NCBI GenBank assembly: GCA_029237695.1
Contig: CM055269.1
Coordinates: forward strand, 29,980,956 to 30,044,955
DNA: 64,000 bases
Direction: 5' to 3'
Source of the DNA: Conchocele bisecta
Taxonomy: Eukaryota; Mollusca; Bivalvia; Lucinida; Thyasiridae
Made by a program: the position numbers and the translations under genes. Positions 9,980-21,903 of the stretch are shown here, in pieces (positions within the stretch are counted from its first letter, which is position 1; each line of letters starts with the position of its first letter). The notes under the pieces are model-generated. The model worked only from the letters and a program-made list of their open reading frames with translations, did no database searches and was not told where the DNA came from.

Positions 9980-10562
9980 TTAATCATATTCGCCAGAGAA
10001 GCAGGAACTGGCTTTCCTTTCTCTGGGACTCGGACGAGGGAGCACCCAATCGTCGTGATAAAAAATCTCCCCCTCTTCAGTGTCAAATAAGGCTTTGCCT
10101 AAATTGTCTCGCAAGCCATGGTCAGTTCTTACAGCCGCAGAATCAGATAAATCTGCTGAGTCTACTTCCACCCTCAGGTTAGGAATATTTTCCAGGGACA
10201 GTCCAAAATATGACTCAAAGTCCTGCTCACTGGCCTAAGAAACTGCAGGTCTCTGAACATTATCAATGCCCAATACCTCTCTCAAGCTAACAATGTCCGC
10301 ACCAGATAATTTCTATCCCACACGTACTTGTGCTGGGCACAGGTTTGGCCTTGCCAGACTTTTTAGATCTTGACACTTTCTCCTTCACAACAGCCTGAAC
10401 AGGCCTTTTTGAAACTTTCGAAACAACAGACCGAAGACGTTTTGTAGGTCTCTTCACTGGTGGGACTACGTCCTCACCCTCGGAGGCTGCAATGAACTCC
10501 GAAAACTCGTCCTCGTCATTGCTCTCCAAAATTTAGAGGACTTCGTCCTGCTCAGAGCCCAT
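9980..10562 (-). pseudogene. unrecognised acidic/basic ORF remnant, possibly a retroelement ORF1
   Basis: From an ATG at 10562 the frame reads MGSEQDEVL, meets an in-frame TAA, then continues ILESNDEDEFSEF and a strongly basic Lys/Arg/Val stretch (KRPTKRLRSVVSKVSKRP) to about 10290. A second frame (10171-9980) contains DTEEGEIFYHDDWVLPRP. The acidic start followed by a basic run resembles the N termini of some DIRS/Ngaro gag proteins, but no diagnostic domain is present. No RT or recombinase is attached. The function is not known to me; it is listed as a broken coding remnant. Confidence 0.35.
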
Positions 10563-10941
10563 TGCAAACAAGCGAGAAAACACGCTGTAATTCTCTTCAA
10601 TTTCAAATAGAACTACGTTCTAAATATAATATAATTGTCCAGGACAGCGTCCGTGGACGGGCTCGACACTTACCGAACTGTAATATAACTCGCGAGTAGA
10701 TAATTTCTTCTAAGTGTGCTCACTCTCCGAACGCCAAAACAAATATGACTAACACAGTCATGTTGTGTGCTTTCGCTTTGGCAGGAAGTCACGTGGTCGC
10801 GATTTAGCTGTGCTCGATTTAAAGTGCGGTAGTTTTGTTACCGCCGATTCCGCGTCGGAACAATCTGCTATAAATTACATGTGAAGCCGAAGGCTTTATG
10901 GAAAATAATAGTAAATTTGTCCTGTAAGACGCGACGATGGA
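10563..10941. other. non-coding region between two element remnants
   Basis: No frame or repeat recognised. Its right end (10,911-10,960) is nearly identical to 25,732-25,775. Confidence 0.4.
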
Positions 10942-11312
10942 TTATTTCAAAGTCTGCGCCATTGAAAAAAGGGTGGTCATAGATCCATCATAGAATGAGG
11001 ACGAAAGTAATATAAATGTACCTGGAAATGTCGTCTCTATCGCGTTAATTTCCTTTATGTCATAATCTGTCATAAAGAATGATGGCGTCCATGATGGCAT
11101 CCATTCCTTCAACTTGCGCAGCCCACGACTGATATTGGCCTGTGTCTCGGAAGGCAGCAAGAAACATTCAACTGTGACGTATCCGACATTTGTAGATATA
11201 CACAGAAAGTACAAGGCCACATCACACTACAGACATTGTAAGTGGCATCAAGTAGGCAAATTTCATTGCCATACCTGGATAGTAGACGCCTTTGCCAGGC
11301 AGTCTGATGCAC
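10942..11312 (-). pseudogene. MULE-type DDE transposase fragment
   Basis: Two overlapping frames join by a shift near 11,210-11,220. The first gives LLSRYGNEICLLDATYN, with the first catalytic Asp context (LLDATY). The second gives ALYFLCISTNVGYV, then LKEWMPSWTPSFFMTDYD with the second Asp (MTDY) and EINAIETTFPG. This is the core of the MULE transposase domain also present in many SWIM-domain animal proteins. The expected C-terminal Glu region and zinc finger are absent. It is a short, frameshifted relic; I saw no terminal inverted repeats. Confidence 0.6.
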
Positions 11313-11584
11313 AAAGATAAAATCTTCAACACATCACTTTCTTCATTCTCTTCCGTTGGGCTGTAACAAGACACAAGGTCATGGCAGCCTTATAACTAGA
11401 TTTGCCAGTAAACGAGGGGTTACAGAATAGATTCCACACACACTCATGGGGTATAGAAATGCATCAATTCATGATTTCAATGGTGAAAATTAGAAACTGG
11501 TTTTTTGTTGTATTTATTAAAGGTTTCACATCCAGATTTCAGATATCTGTACTAGCTATTCCCATATACTAGCTATTCAAGATA
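11313..11584. other. non-coding spacer
   Basis: Nothing recognised, apart from a fragment of sequence resembling 15,100-15,150 (GTCAGTAAACAAGGCTTACAG-like). Confidence 0.3.
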
Positions 11585-11815
11585 TGTTTGTGCATTCATT
11601 AGGTAATAAGCTGACATCAAATTACCTTGTCCTCAATACCCTGAAAAATTGGCATGGATAATATTAATGCAGAGTAGTACAATACGATGTGGTATTACTT
11701 TTATTCATCATAAACATAAATGTAGTAACATGTAAATATATATTGCAGCTGTATAAATGATAAATGATTCAATAGGCCAATTAGGAGAATTTTTTAGTAA
11801 ATATTTTTTGCCAGA
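11585..11815 (+). repeat. segment duplicated at 25,493-25,730
   Basis: About 230 bp, nearly identical to 25,493-25,730, including CTTGTCCTCAATACCCTG and GCAGAGTAGTACAATACGAT. Non-coding. Confidence 0.8.
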
Positions 11816-12114
11816 TTTCAGATGTGACCCAACATGACAAAATCAGTCTAAAGTCTGAAATAAAATAATATGAGGTAGCTACACCATCTTATAGGGAATT
11901 TTATAAGCTTTACAGTGATATAAATACCATTCATGTAGCTTGTTCCAGTCCAATGCTATCTAATTTTCCATCACATGGCTCTCGCGATCAATATTCCGAG
12001 AAAACAGCAATCAAAGACTTGCAATAATTCCGACCATTTATTACATAAGTGAAATTGTTGTTTCTAACGTCCCGTCAACAGCCAAGCCATATGTACATGT
12101 ATCTGGGTACTGAT
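11816..12114. other. non-coding spacer 3' of the pseudogene
   Basis: AT-rich. Nothing recognised. Confidence 0.3.
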
Positions 12115-13143
12115 TTAATTCTCACTATCCACACATGTACGTTTTCCAACAGTGGTCGGTCGAGGAGCAGGGCACACCAGATCACGCACATTTTCGCGAG
12201 CAAATGGCCGTATCTTGTTATACAAGTATGTCGATCTTGCATGGTCCAGTGGGGGCATTCGAATAGGAGTTGGACGTTTCATGGGTGGGAGACGATCTGG
12301 GTGCTTCAGGAGCTGGAAGGATTACTCTGGGCTGTCTGCGTACTGTTTATAAAACACAACACTGGGACTCTCCACATCAAATCGAAAGTGCTGGTACGAT
12401 TTTATTCCAGGCATTGTCCGAAAATATGGCTGCAGGAACTTCTGCCAATCGAAGGTGGGGACAATCTGCTGACCATTTTCCGTCCCGACCAGCTGGGGGA
12501 TGTTAGCACCACTGACGGTGCTATCGCGAACAACAGCCTCCAGATCTGCTAGACATGAAACTGGTGTTTTCCGGTATTGCTGTTTCAGTAGGCCAAAACA
12601 CCAGTCTGGGGAGAACTTGGTGTGTCCTGTGATGAGGAAGTGAATTCCAATCGAGGAATGCATGTTGCGCAGGGTGCGCCAGCACAGGTACCACATCATA
12701 AACCGGAACAGTTGTCAGCGTGGAGGTGAACATACTTTTCCCCAAGGCCATAATTTCTGGAGAAGTAGTCTAGGTAGCTGATGACCGAGTTGGACCCTTT
12801 ACTAATACTTGACGCTTCATCCACCAGGAAGTTCACCTGCTTCGGAATGCCTTCACAACAAACTCCAAAGATAGCACATTTCCGCGGCACTAGGAAATAA
12901 ATGGGGCCTGGCTGCAAAGGGTCATTTGGGTAGAACACTTGTTGAGCAAAGTCAAAACTGTAATGGGACGTGATGGGACGGGAATTTGCCTCTTGTTCAC
13001 CAAGATCCAGGTCGTTGGTGGTCACTATCTCCTTCAGGTCGGACACAAGGGAATTGTAGTAGGACCTCTCAAGTTTGACGACCCAAAGATGTTCTTCTTG
13101 TTCGCGCAATGTTTCTGACTTCTCCTCAGTGAGATTGGCTGAC
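12115..13143 (-). pseudogene. exon 4 of the transposase-derived pseudogene (core domain)
   Basis: Acceptor CTGTCTACAG ending at 13144, then SANLTEEKSETLREQEEHL (coiled helix), SHYSFDFAQQVFYP, IYFLVPRKCAIFGVCCEGIP and YVHLHADNCSG. After a frame change near 12,700 it reads LITGHTKFSPDWCFGLLKQQ, NIPQLVG and FRFDVESPSVVFYKQY. A TAA stop at 12322-12324 is followed in the same frame by a further homologous tail, YLYNKIRPFARENVRDLVCP, ending at a TAA at 12115. The first TAA therefore looks premature. Confidence 0.6.
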
Positions 13144-13620
13144 CTGTAGACAGATTGATTGAAAAGAGCTAAATGTAGGCTGGACGTACTATGTCGTGCT
13201 CTCTGCAGAAAAAAGGTACTGAACACTTTAATGCAAATCTTATGGACAAATGAACGAACGGATTTATGAATACCGGTACCCCTTGACATACATGTCCATA
13301 AAAAAAGACTTAAACGAGGCTTACGGAAATACTAATTGTGACTTTGTGTTGAGCTCCAAAGTCTGTGACCTTGACCCAAGAAAAGTAGGTCAGGGTGACG
13401 TCAGTTGTTTCGTGACACACCTTTGGGTAATAATGAAGATCAGAATGATATCGAGTGGTTTAGGACAGACAACAAGGACAAGGTGAATCCAGTATACCCA
13501 ACAACTCGTTTTGGGGGTATAATTACATGTATGTATTTCAGACACTCACAGTCATTGTTTTTTACTCACAGGCGGATAGCAAGTTAGTTTAGCATGTAGC
13601 ACACAAAAGACACTGCATAC

Positions 13621-13776
13621 CCCTTGCAACAATGAGGCTGCTACATGTATAACGATTCTTTGTGTTGTTTTCCTGGCATTTCCAGCACAAGTCTGTCATC
13701 GGTTTACACATTACAATATATGGTAGAAGTTGTCGCCACAGTGACCGGAAACTGGAGAGTTTTATAGCCCGGCTAC
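13621..13776 (-). pseudogene. exon 3 of the transposase-derived pseudogene (small)
   Basis: Not visible as a long frame because it is short. Acceptor TTTATAG at 13783-13777. It reads LSSFRSLWRQLLPYIVMCKP and MTDLCWKCQENNT, a CxxC-type zinc motif that in this family sits between the LPGR block and the EEK helix. A GTATGC donor follows at 13620. Joining to exon 4 is one base out of frame, consistent with decay or a sequencing slip. Confidence 0.55.
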
Positions 13777-14219
13777 CTATAAAATAATATAGAATAATAT
13801 AATATGCATGGTCACTCAGATTTCTTGATTAAAGCATGGCTATGATGAGTATCCGTGTGTAATGGTTAACTCGTTCACATCCCATGAGGGACAGGGGAAC
13901 AACCATGCATTGATAGTACATGTACGTGTACGACTAAGGAGGTCAAAATCCTCCGCCATTAGAAAGGGTCCATAATTGTGGAAAAAATCATTTGGACATA
14001 ATGGTTAAACAAATGTTAAACAAAATTAGCTGCACACAGACGATGTGATTGGAATAATATTAAAAGTCTGCATCTGTTTGTCTAAACCCATTTGGTGACG
14101 GGACAGGGACAATAATGAGGCACATTTTAAACTGAATAAGTTGATACATACATGTAAACAAACACATTCCCTCTAATACGAGATGTGGAGACCAAGAAAT
14201 CTGCAGATTCTACTAGTGC

Positions 14220-14512
14220 AGTTAGATAACTAGAACGACAGTCGCCCGCGACCGCATTGTATCCCCCTGCAGCCGTGTCAGTAAAATGAACAAAGGGAGA
14301 TAATTTCAAAATTAGTAATGCGAGAGTTGTCGTTATTGTGCGTGACACGTCGTTGAACTGATATCTATGCATGTGTGAAGTCAATAAAATATTCCATATG
14401 AATGAAATGGTATTCGAGTTATGGTCCGGATACGAAAGTGTCTGCGGACGAGGTGGAACGACGTCAAATCCATAGTATCCCCTGACCTTAGTCCGGGGGA
14501 TACAATAAGTAA
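14220..14512 (+). mobile_element. GTATCCCC-hairpin MITE, copy 1 (in intron 2 region)
   Basis: Shares ACTAGAACGACAGTCGCCC, ATTGTATCCCCC, a GGAGATAA(T/C)T..CAAAATTAG block, the GTGACACGTCG block, CGAAAGTGTCTGCGG, and ends in GGGGGATACAAT. ATTGTATCCCCC near the start and GGGGGATACAAT at the end form an inverted pair. The same family occurs at 30,818-31,264. Confidence 0.75.
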
Positions 14513-14641
14513 TTTGCAGAAAATTGTTTCAACTGAAGGCTTGTAAGTTGTACAAGCTCAATAAATCTAATATGTGTTCTAAACCATTCTGAACAATCTT
14601 AAATCCACTAGAAAACTGGAAATGTTCATGTAAATCAGGGT

Positions 14642-14925
14642 CTACACTGAACACACATGCTGTAAATCCTTTTTGTCAGCTAGCAAACAGAAATGATATT
14701 TATCTTCGCCTTCCATGATCGAGCAGTATGTACGCCATAGGGAAGCCTTTGTGTCGCTGGATGGTAGGAGTTGAATGTCGAACCGCTTAAATCCAGGTAC
14801 TCGTCCAGGCAAAGTCAGGGCATTTGTTTCCGCGTAATTGTTGACAAACTGGACGAACCGCCGGACCGACATTTCTTCGGTAGAAGCCCATGCTCACGGT
14901 ACCACTTAACTTGTCTTGACTGATG
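14642..14925 (-). pseudogene. exon 2 of the transposase-derived pseudogene
   Basis: Acceptor TTTTTCAG at 14933-14926. The first codons read WYREHGLLP; after a small deletion or shift the frame continues STEEMSVRRFVQFVNNYAE and LTLPGRVPGF. The downstream donor is not obvious, and GAAG|ATAAAT may be a mutated GT donor, so the right limit of the exon is approximate. Confidence 0.5.
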
Positions 14926-15269
14926 CTGAAAAATAAACAATAAAGTTGAATGGAATGGAGTTTAACGGCCTACCAAGCCCATAAAGTTAAAACAAGAAGA
15001 CATTACTATTTCTAAGGTGCCGCAATCCACTGGAATTTGTTTTGAATAGTAACAGACAGAATTTCAATGTCGGTAAAGGGCCACCATACTTGTGGCAATC
15101 TAGATTTGTCAGTAAACAAGGCTTACAGGATACCCCCATGTGAGCCGTGACTTTGGTGTTAGCTGGGGTGGCACCTGTTTTGGGACAAAAATAGTACACA
15201 CATGCCTATATAAATATAACATTCATACATGAGTTGTCAGAGGACAACGAAGCGTGCCCGGTGGCAGCA

Positions 15270-15525
15270 AAGGAACCGAGGGCACAGCCAAGCAAGGAAA
15301 CAGAAAATATAGGCCATTATTTACCCTAGCGACTGAGCGTTGAGGTTTTGAGATGCACAAATTATGTGACCTTGACCCTGGGCTTAGAAGGGGCGACACG
15401 GACGTGGATTTGCCACAGTGCAGTAGAGGACCCTTGGAGCAATGCGTGTGTGAAATATGGAGCAAATCAAAGCAAGGAAACAGAAAATATAGGCCATTAT
15501 AATTTTTGAAGACAGACGGACGGAC
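15270..15525 (+). repeat. dispersed CTTGACCCTGGG repeat
   Basis: Two copies of AAGCAAGGAAACAGAAAATA flank ATGTGACCTTGACCCTGGGC and GGACCCTTGGAGCAATGCGT. The same blocks are tandemly repeated at 32,200-32,690. It lies in intron 1 of the pseudogene. Confidence 0.7.
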
Positions 15526-16378
15526 TGACGGACGCCTACGAAGCCGTGGGTATGCCATAAGCACTTCTTCCTTCGGAAGGCGCGCTAAAAATGACGAAAT
15601 ATGCCATAATCACAGGTACGCGTGTATGGTAAGTTTTATAATTTTATTTAGGCTGAAATATGGAATAAAAAATATTTTCTGAAAATGGCATTAAAATAAT
15701 TTGGGTTGGCGTTTTTGTGTGGGTCGGTCGGGTTACAGCAAACCAAAATAATTTTAACGATGGCCTCATGAAATGACCAAAAACATTATCACAGTCATGG
15801 TACGGTAAGTTAGATACATGTACCTCCAGCATATTAATTATTTTTGGCAACCATTTTGAATTTATTGCACAAGACTACATGTTATAGTAGAACTTTTTTG
15901 TTGGAGCCATTAATTTTCTTCAAACTGAGTACTACGTACAAGTTTGGTACTTTCATTCAGCGTGTGATGATAAATTCACCACCCCTGGGCCACCTGACTA
16001 TGTATCCCACTGTACAATGATTGCAGATATTCTGCAGCAGTAGTCAATGGCCATACATGTACATGTACGGGCACCCGGCCGACAAAAAAGTAATTTGGAC
16101 GTTTGTGAACAGCGCAGTGCCAGATCAGCCTGCGCATGCACTGAGTCTGATCAGGGTCTGAGCTGTTCGCTATTATACGGCGCTCCAGGTAGGCAGCGTA
16201 TTCTGTCAGTATTTTTTCTTAATTCTAACAAAAACATACATGTACATATTAGGAGTTCTTTAGAAAGATCGCCTTGAGGAGACGATTCTAAAGAATTTTA
16301 CAAAGGAGGTGCAAAGGGGGCATATAAGTTATTACGCCCGAGTGAACAGCCTCGGCAAATATGAATATTGTCTATTAC

Positions 16379-16994
16379 CTGTGTAGAAATTTGAACATAT
16401 CTCGACATATCGCCCGCCCTTCATGGAAGTACGTAACTCGGATTCGTTGTCGAGTGCTCTGGGATTTCCTGTTTGTACTTTGGGTAGATTCTTCATGCTG
16501 AATGTGGGACGCGATCTTGGCTAGAATGACTATAGATCTTTTTCATGGCGTACCAATTCATGAATCTGGAGGCGATACTCACACAATACTTCACGCAAAT
16601 ACTGGCTATAGCAGGGAAGTCCGTTGTTGAATTTACATTTGCATTTAAAGTTCTGAATGAGGTCTGCTTCTGTTACACTGTTTTCACTCACCAGATTCAA
16701 TCCCGCATTTTTCACAACATTTTCAGCCACATCAACAGTACGTATTGAATATTCATCACTGTCCAAGTCAATTTCTGAATTGTCACTAGAAATAATGGGC
16801 CCATCTACAGAACTGGAACAAGATTCGGTGTCACTATCATCATCACTGTCGAAAACGTCATTATCACTGATGTCATTGGAAAAATATGTCTGGATTAAAT
16901 CACTCCAATTACTTCCGTCAGTTAATCCACTAAGGTTTGCAGATCGGATTGAGGCATTCAATGCTTGTGCAATCGTTTCAGGTTTGAGAGCCAT
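16379..16994 (-). pseudogene. exon 1 of the transposase-derived pseudogene
   Basis: ATG at 16994. The N terminus is rich in Asp/Ser (DSDDDSDTESCSSS), followed by FKCKCKFNNGLPCYSQY and YRLQIHELVRHEKDL. The frame hits TAG at 16530, but skipping an apparent 2-nt insertion at about 16,527-16,529 restores VILAKIASHIQ and RVTYFHEGRAICRDMFKFL down to a CACAG|GTAATA splice donor at 16379/16378. The Cys cluster is probably metal-binding. Confidence 0.6.
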
Positions 16995-17849
16995 GATAAC
17001 AGATCATCAGAACTATCTAAGAAGTAAATTCGAATCTCTCCATTGTATGTCCGACATTAGGGAGCACTCGAAAGACGAAATATGAACGGTGACATTTCAA
17101 CGCAGCAACATAAGCAAATAACTCGAAACATCTACGTGTCTCACATAATTTACACCTTAGCATTCACATACATGTTATTGACTAACATGATTCACGTTAA
17201 CTTAAACATTTATAATAGTATGTAAGCGATCGCCATGAAAAACTAATCGGAAGATAAATTCTAAATCTGTATCTTCAAATTTTACCGGAAATGGAAAGCT
17301 ATGCGCATTCCGTGTCACGTGATGTCTATTGGCCAATCGATAAGGCGGAATCGAACGTACATGACAACCGGGAATTTTTTTGGAATACATTTAAAGCCTA
17401 TGATTGGTTGGAATATAAAGTGATGCTAGTTTATAAATAGCATGAGACGAAACTACGTCATCTCGTGTTTATTTTGGTACCAAATACATGGGGTTACACG
17501 GAGGGTTGTAGGAATGGCGGCAGTTGTAAAAACAGCACTTAACCTTTTGTTTCATCGAATTTAATGACAATGGAGATTATCACCTACCTAATTAAAATGA
17601 TGATTTAATGCATGAATGCATACAAATATGTGTTTGTTTTAACTTTATTATGAAGATAAAATGATTATAAAATGTGATTATGCATTAATCTGAATATGAT
17701 AAAATATCGATCTTGTCACTATTAATCGGATTATCTCGCTTACGTAAATTCCGACTTAAGACTGATTTCGTTGTGGCGGGTCACATATCTGTACTATTCC
17801 CACCCCTGAACAACATAAAGATATGTTTAATTTTTATTTTCTAAGAATC
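16995..17849. other. non-coding region 5' of the pseudogene
   Basis: AT-rich, with short frames of random composition. It would hold the promoter of the 12-17 kb gene if that gene were ever expressed; no core promoter element is convincing. Confidence 0.35.
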
Positions 17850-18035
17850 TCTCCTGAACAAAGGCTGCGCCTAATTTTTGCTATTTTCAGTTGGACCATA
17901 ATTCCAGGGGGAGGATAACTTTTGTTGACCAGTGTTTGATGCTTGCGTTTTTGAGGCCGGCCCACCTTATCTCCTAAGGCCTTGCACGCCGTACGCAGAT
18001 GTGAAACCCAAAACATATTATCTGCAATAATATTC
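17850..18035 (+). repeat. segment duplicated at 25,311-25,493
   Basis: AATCTCTCCTGAACAAAGGC, then TTTTGTTGACCAG, AAGGCCTTGCACGCCGTACG and CAATAATATTCC recur in the same order at 25,311-25,493. Non-coding dispersed repeat. Confidence 0.8.
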
Positions 18036-18539
18036 CTTTGGGTGTCTCATCTGGTATGCTCATATGTTTATACATGTACATGGATGCAAGTGGAAGTCCA
18101 AGCTCGTTTGAGATGGGATAGAAGAACAATTGGGATTGGTGTAAAATGTCATTTATTTTTAAATGACGATGGCTAGCACATGTACCAGCCGTACTGTTAA
18201 TGACAGAATAAATGTCATGTTTTTCAATTGACTAAATGGCTATACAATTGGTACTTGCCGTAACTGTTAATGTCATGAGTTAGATTTTGTATAACTGTGA
18301 TCCCATCTACTAGAAAGGTGGGGCTACACATCCGCCTTAGTCATGATGTAACAGTCGCTAGACACATGTACATCAATGACACGCACTACCCGTAGGACTT
18401 CCAATTACAACCAATAAACCGCTATAACTCCACAATCAGAAAGGCATGTAATATTGCAACACAACATGTATATTTAACACCAACACTTGCCTACCTTGAC
18501 TAGTAGGACGATAACTAACATTGGCTATGAACCACGTTA
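18036..18539. other. non-coding spacer
   Basis: No gene or strong repeat seen. Confidence 0.3.
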
Positions 18540-19025
18540 TCTGAGACCAAACGTCACCAGTGCACGTGTATGTAATTGCGCGACTGTCAGACTACACTGT
18601 ACACTCGAGCAACCACAACCCACAATAGCTGGCTATTATCCACACATTACAACGTGACCTTCGTTCATTATATACATAAATTGGACATGGTTCTTCTCTC
18701 AGGCTGTTATCCATACATTGGCGTGACTTCGTACCTTATTTACATAATTTGGATATAGTTCTGTATCAGTGCATTAGCGCAACGATGAATGAATGCCAGT
18801 CTACACTGTGCATCCACACATCCCTGCCCAAACCCACTGGCGATCAACACCTCTTCCGTTCCATCATTTACCCGCGCAAGCGTGTGCACTCGCGCAAATG
18901 TCAGACTACTCTGTACACTCAGCGAATACACTCGCATACACTGGCCGATATACCGTATGCATGCAATGAGTGGACTTACAATACATTATTTACATAATTT
19001 CAACATTGTCCACATGACAACATGA
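18540..19025. repeat. degenerate tandem-repeat block 3' of element 2 recombinase
   Basis: TGTCAGACTACACTGTACAC-like blocks recur at about 18,585, 18,796 and 18,899, and TTATTTACATAATTT-like blocks at about 18,670, 18,737 and 18,985. The block lies downstream of the recombinase stop codon, so it is the 3' repeat region of element 2, comparable in position to 53,880-54,440 of element 3. Confidence 0.6.
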
Positions 19026-19293
19026 AGCATCATATTGGTAATAGTGTAAAAACAGTAGTACACATAGGAAAATACATAATATCAGTCAATACTGTGTCAG
19101 TAGCACTATACCCTCACCATACACGGAGACCTTGAAGTAGAAATGCAAAGAATTTGTGTTTCTTCCTTTAAAGAAACTTGGATTTTAGACTAAAATTCTG
19201 CATTATTAAGGATGCATAATAATCGACAGGTATAACGTATTGACACACCAATGGGCATTGGAGAATTATGACATTTCTACTTCAAGTACTAAT

Positions 19294-20279
19294 CTACAGC
19301 TGCAGTACTGGCAGCCGAATGTAGTTGTGTACTGCATCTGAAGACCACCTGCCCATTTTCCGTATGGCTTCTTCTGAATGACCCTCAAGTAGTGCGGCAC
19401 TAGCCGCTCCAATCCTAAAACTATGAGGCTTGTAGCGTGTCGGATCTAAACCCAGAAACGACACCAAAAGTTTCATTTTTTACCAAGACGAACGAATATG
19501 TGACTAGCAAGCCGTTTTGAAATTGAAATGAAACAAGGGGCCAGATGCGTGTCGGAAAACCTGGCGGTAAGCATACAAAGTAAATAAAACGGGACAGAAC
19601 TGAGCTTGACGACATGAAAAATGCAGCACAACTGGCGATGACCCTTTCTTATGTTTGTAATGATGCAGTGTAATGTTTAAACCACAAAGTTTTCCATTTT
19701 CTGTCACAAACTGTGCATCCGCCACTTGCAGCACATGTGACGGATCTGATGACGTTTTCAGACACAATTCTCCCATTCTGAAGAATCCATTATATGCTAA
19801 TAGAAAAATAGCGGGTAACAACACGCGATATTGCTGTGCAGTGATGGTTATAGGAATAGACTCCAACAGCTGCCATAATATTTGTTTGGTAATTGGTAAG
19901 CGAGAATCGACACTACCTTTTAGTTTTGAAATCCCCCTCAAACACTTGTTCGCACTAAAAATGAGTCAACTGGGTCCGCAAATCCATGCAATTTATGTGT
20001 AAATGCTATGGCTGAAGCATGTGAAGCAATTGTGCTTGACGCATATCCAGATTGTAATAAGGAGGACAAATAGTTTACCAAATCAGCTGTGGAGACTGGC
20101 AGTTTTGGGTCGCGTTTCTGAGTATACCAATAATCACGAAACTGAAGCCAATATTTCAAGTATGACAATCGTGTTGATTTAGCCAAACTTGAGGCCAATA
20201 CATGGACAGACGCGGCATTCAAACCCGTAAGAGCTCTGACGGAATCGGACACGGTATTTGATCCAGGCCCGGTGCACAT
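19294..20279 (-). pseudogene. tyrosine recombinase of Ngaro-like element 2
   Basis: Three frames joined by shifts near 19,940 and 19,480-19,505. The N-terminal SAM-like part has LAKSTRLSYLKYWLQF and the segment ending HKLHGFADP. The catalytic part has AYNGFFRMGEL (first Arg), KPHSFRIGAAS (His-x-x-Arg), IRKMGRW and HNYIRLP (nucleophile Tyr). All key residues of the phage-integrase-like fold are present in the broken frames. In these elements the recombinase would integrate the circular DNA intermediate. It directly follows RNase H. Confidence 0.8.
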
Positions 20280-21903
20280 TGTCTCGCTTTCTGAAATTCA
20301 AAACGAGACAAACAGTCAGCCACAGTATTAACTTTTCCTGGTACATGTCGAGCACGGAAAACAATATTGTGACGCATCGTGGCAATAACTAATCGTCGTA
20401 CAAGTCTCATGATTTCCGGATTTTTTGACGACATCTTGTTTATCACAAACATTGTGCACTCATTGTCAGTAGAAAACAGGATTCTATGATTTGCCATAAG
20501 GTGACCCCACAATTCAACAGCAAGCACGATGGGAAATAGCTCTAATGTATTGATGGCAAGGTGTGACATACTATCAGGCCAAGACCCATAACACCACTTG
20601 GTACCAAACACTGCCGAGAACCCCCGGGTAGTGGCCGCGTCAGTGCTAAATGGAGAGTATCAGCGGGAACCCAATCATCAAACAAAAAACAGCGACTTCC
20701 CATTGAAACTGGACATGAACACATTCCATGCAGCCAAAATCAGCTCTAGCCTCCTGAGTCAGACGTATCTTATATTTTGTGGCCTGCTTAACACCCCTCG
20801 TCAGATCATGCAGACGTCTTAAAAAAGTGCGACCTGGAACCACTACCATTGTGGGCAAAATTCAGCAAACCCAACAATGATTGTAACTCGTGTAACGTAA
20901 CTATTCCGTTTCTGCATATCATTGAGCGATGTACGAATTCTCTCAACTTTGTCATCCGGCAATTTGATAACCATTGCTTCGGATCAACTTCAATACCATA
21001 TATGATGATTTGAGTAGTTGGGCTAACTGTTTTGTCAGATTTGAGCGGAATTCTCAATTGCGCACACAACATCATAAATTGATCCAATGATTGCTGACAC
21101 GCAGATGAGTTTGGTTCTCCAGCCAAGAAAAAAATCATCTATTAAGTGACTGATGTTTGCATTAAACTTTGTCTGCATGATCCAATGTAGAGCCTTGCTA
21201 AAACACTCAAACGTCTGACAGCTTGAACTCAACCCGGCTGGGAGACAACGGTCCATGAAATATATGTTCTGACCATTACTGAGGGGAAATGAGAACCCCA
21301 ACAACTCATAATCAGCTGGGGATATCGGAACCAACGATATGCGGTCTCAATATCAGTTTTTGCCATCAATGTAGCATAGCCAAGACGTTTGACTATTGCC
21401 ACAATGTTATCAATAGATTCATAAGACACTTGTGTGAATACTTTGCTTATTCCATCGTTAATGGACTGACCGACTGGGAAGGATAGATCATGAATAAGTC
21501 TGAATGAATTGGCGTCCTTCTTGGGAATAAGCCCCAGGGGTGAACAAATCAAAGTTGGAGGTGGTACTGTAAATGGACCCAATATCCTATCAGCATTAAG
21601 TTCTTTTTGAATTTTTGACTGGAGAATTTCTATATTATCCAAGGCTGAACGGTGATTTTTACAATATTGAAAACTGCGAGGGCCCTCATACGGGACTTTA
21701 AACCCGAAAGTAAACCCCAAAATCAGAAATTCTTGCTTTTCATTATCGTATCCATGCACCCACTCCCGTAACTTACCAACGTCTATTGGCGTTGGGAGTG
21801 TTCCTTCGGAGGGTGTATGGGTTGGGACCACGAAAGGGCTGAATCGGTGTTGGGAATCGAATGGGCGACGGTGCAACTGGGTGCCCCACAGATCGCGGGA
21901 CAA
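20219..21903 (-). pseudogene. RT-RNase H of Ngaro-like element 2 (frameshifted)
   Basis: At least five frames together give an RT-RNase H: FRLIHDLSFPVGQSINDGIS, LMAKTDIETAYRW, DYELLGFSFPL, LPAGLSSSCQTFECFSKAL, HLIDDFF (the LDDF/YxDD site), LLGLLNFA, PGRTFLRRLHDLT. RNase H has TLELFPIVLAVELWGHL, FSTDN and VADCLSR, with Ala replaced by Cys in the usual NxxADALSR. The number of shifts indicates an old copy rather than isolated sequencing errors. It has the same gene order as element 3 and diverges well from element 1. Confidence 0.8.

Larger units (their letters stand above)
12115..16994 (-). pseudogene. four-exon degenerate gene, RNase-H-like transposase-derived family
   Basis: Exons on the minus strand are 16994-16379, 14925-about 14642, 13776-13621 and 13143-12115. 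Joined conceptually, they follow the order of a protein family common in cnidarian and mollusc genomes (annotated as uncharacterised or DUF7869-type, as I recall): acidic N terminus, FKCKCKFNNGLPC Cys cluster, LALTLPGRVPGF-like block, DLCWKCQE zinc motif, SHYSFDFAQQVFYP, HLHADNCSG (candidate acidic catalytic site), LITGHTKFSPDWCFGL and a YLYNKIRPF tail. Splice consensus is visible at several borders. It is broken by a 2-nt insertion in exon 1, frame breaks in exon 2, and a TAA in exon 4. The family looks transposase-derived with an RNase-H-like core; I cannot assign the transposon superfamily. It could alternatively be a degenerate host gene. Confidence 0.6.
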
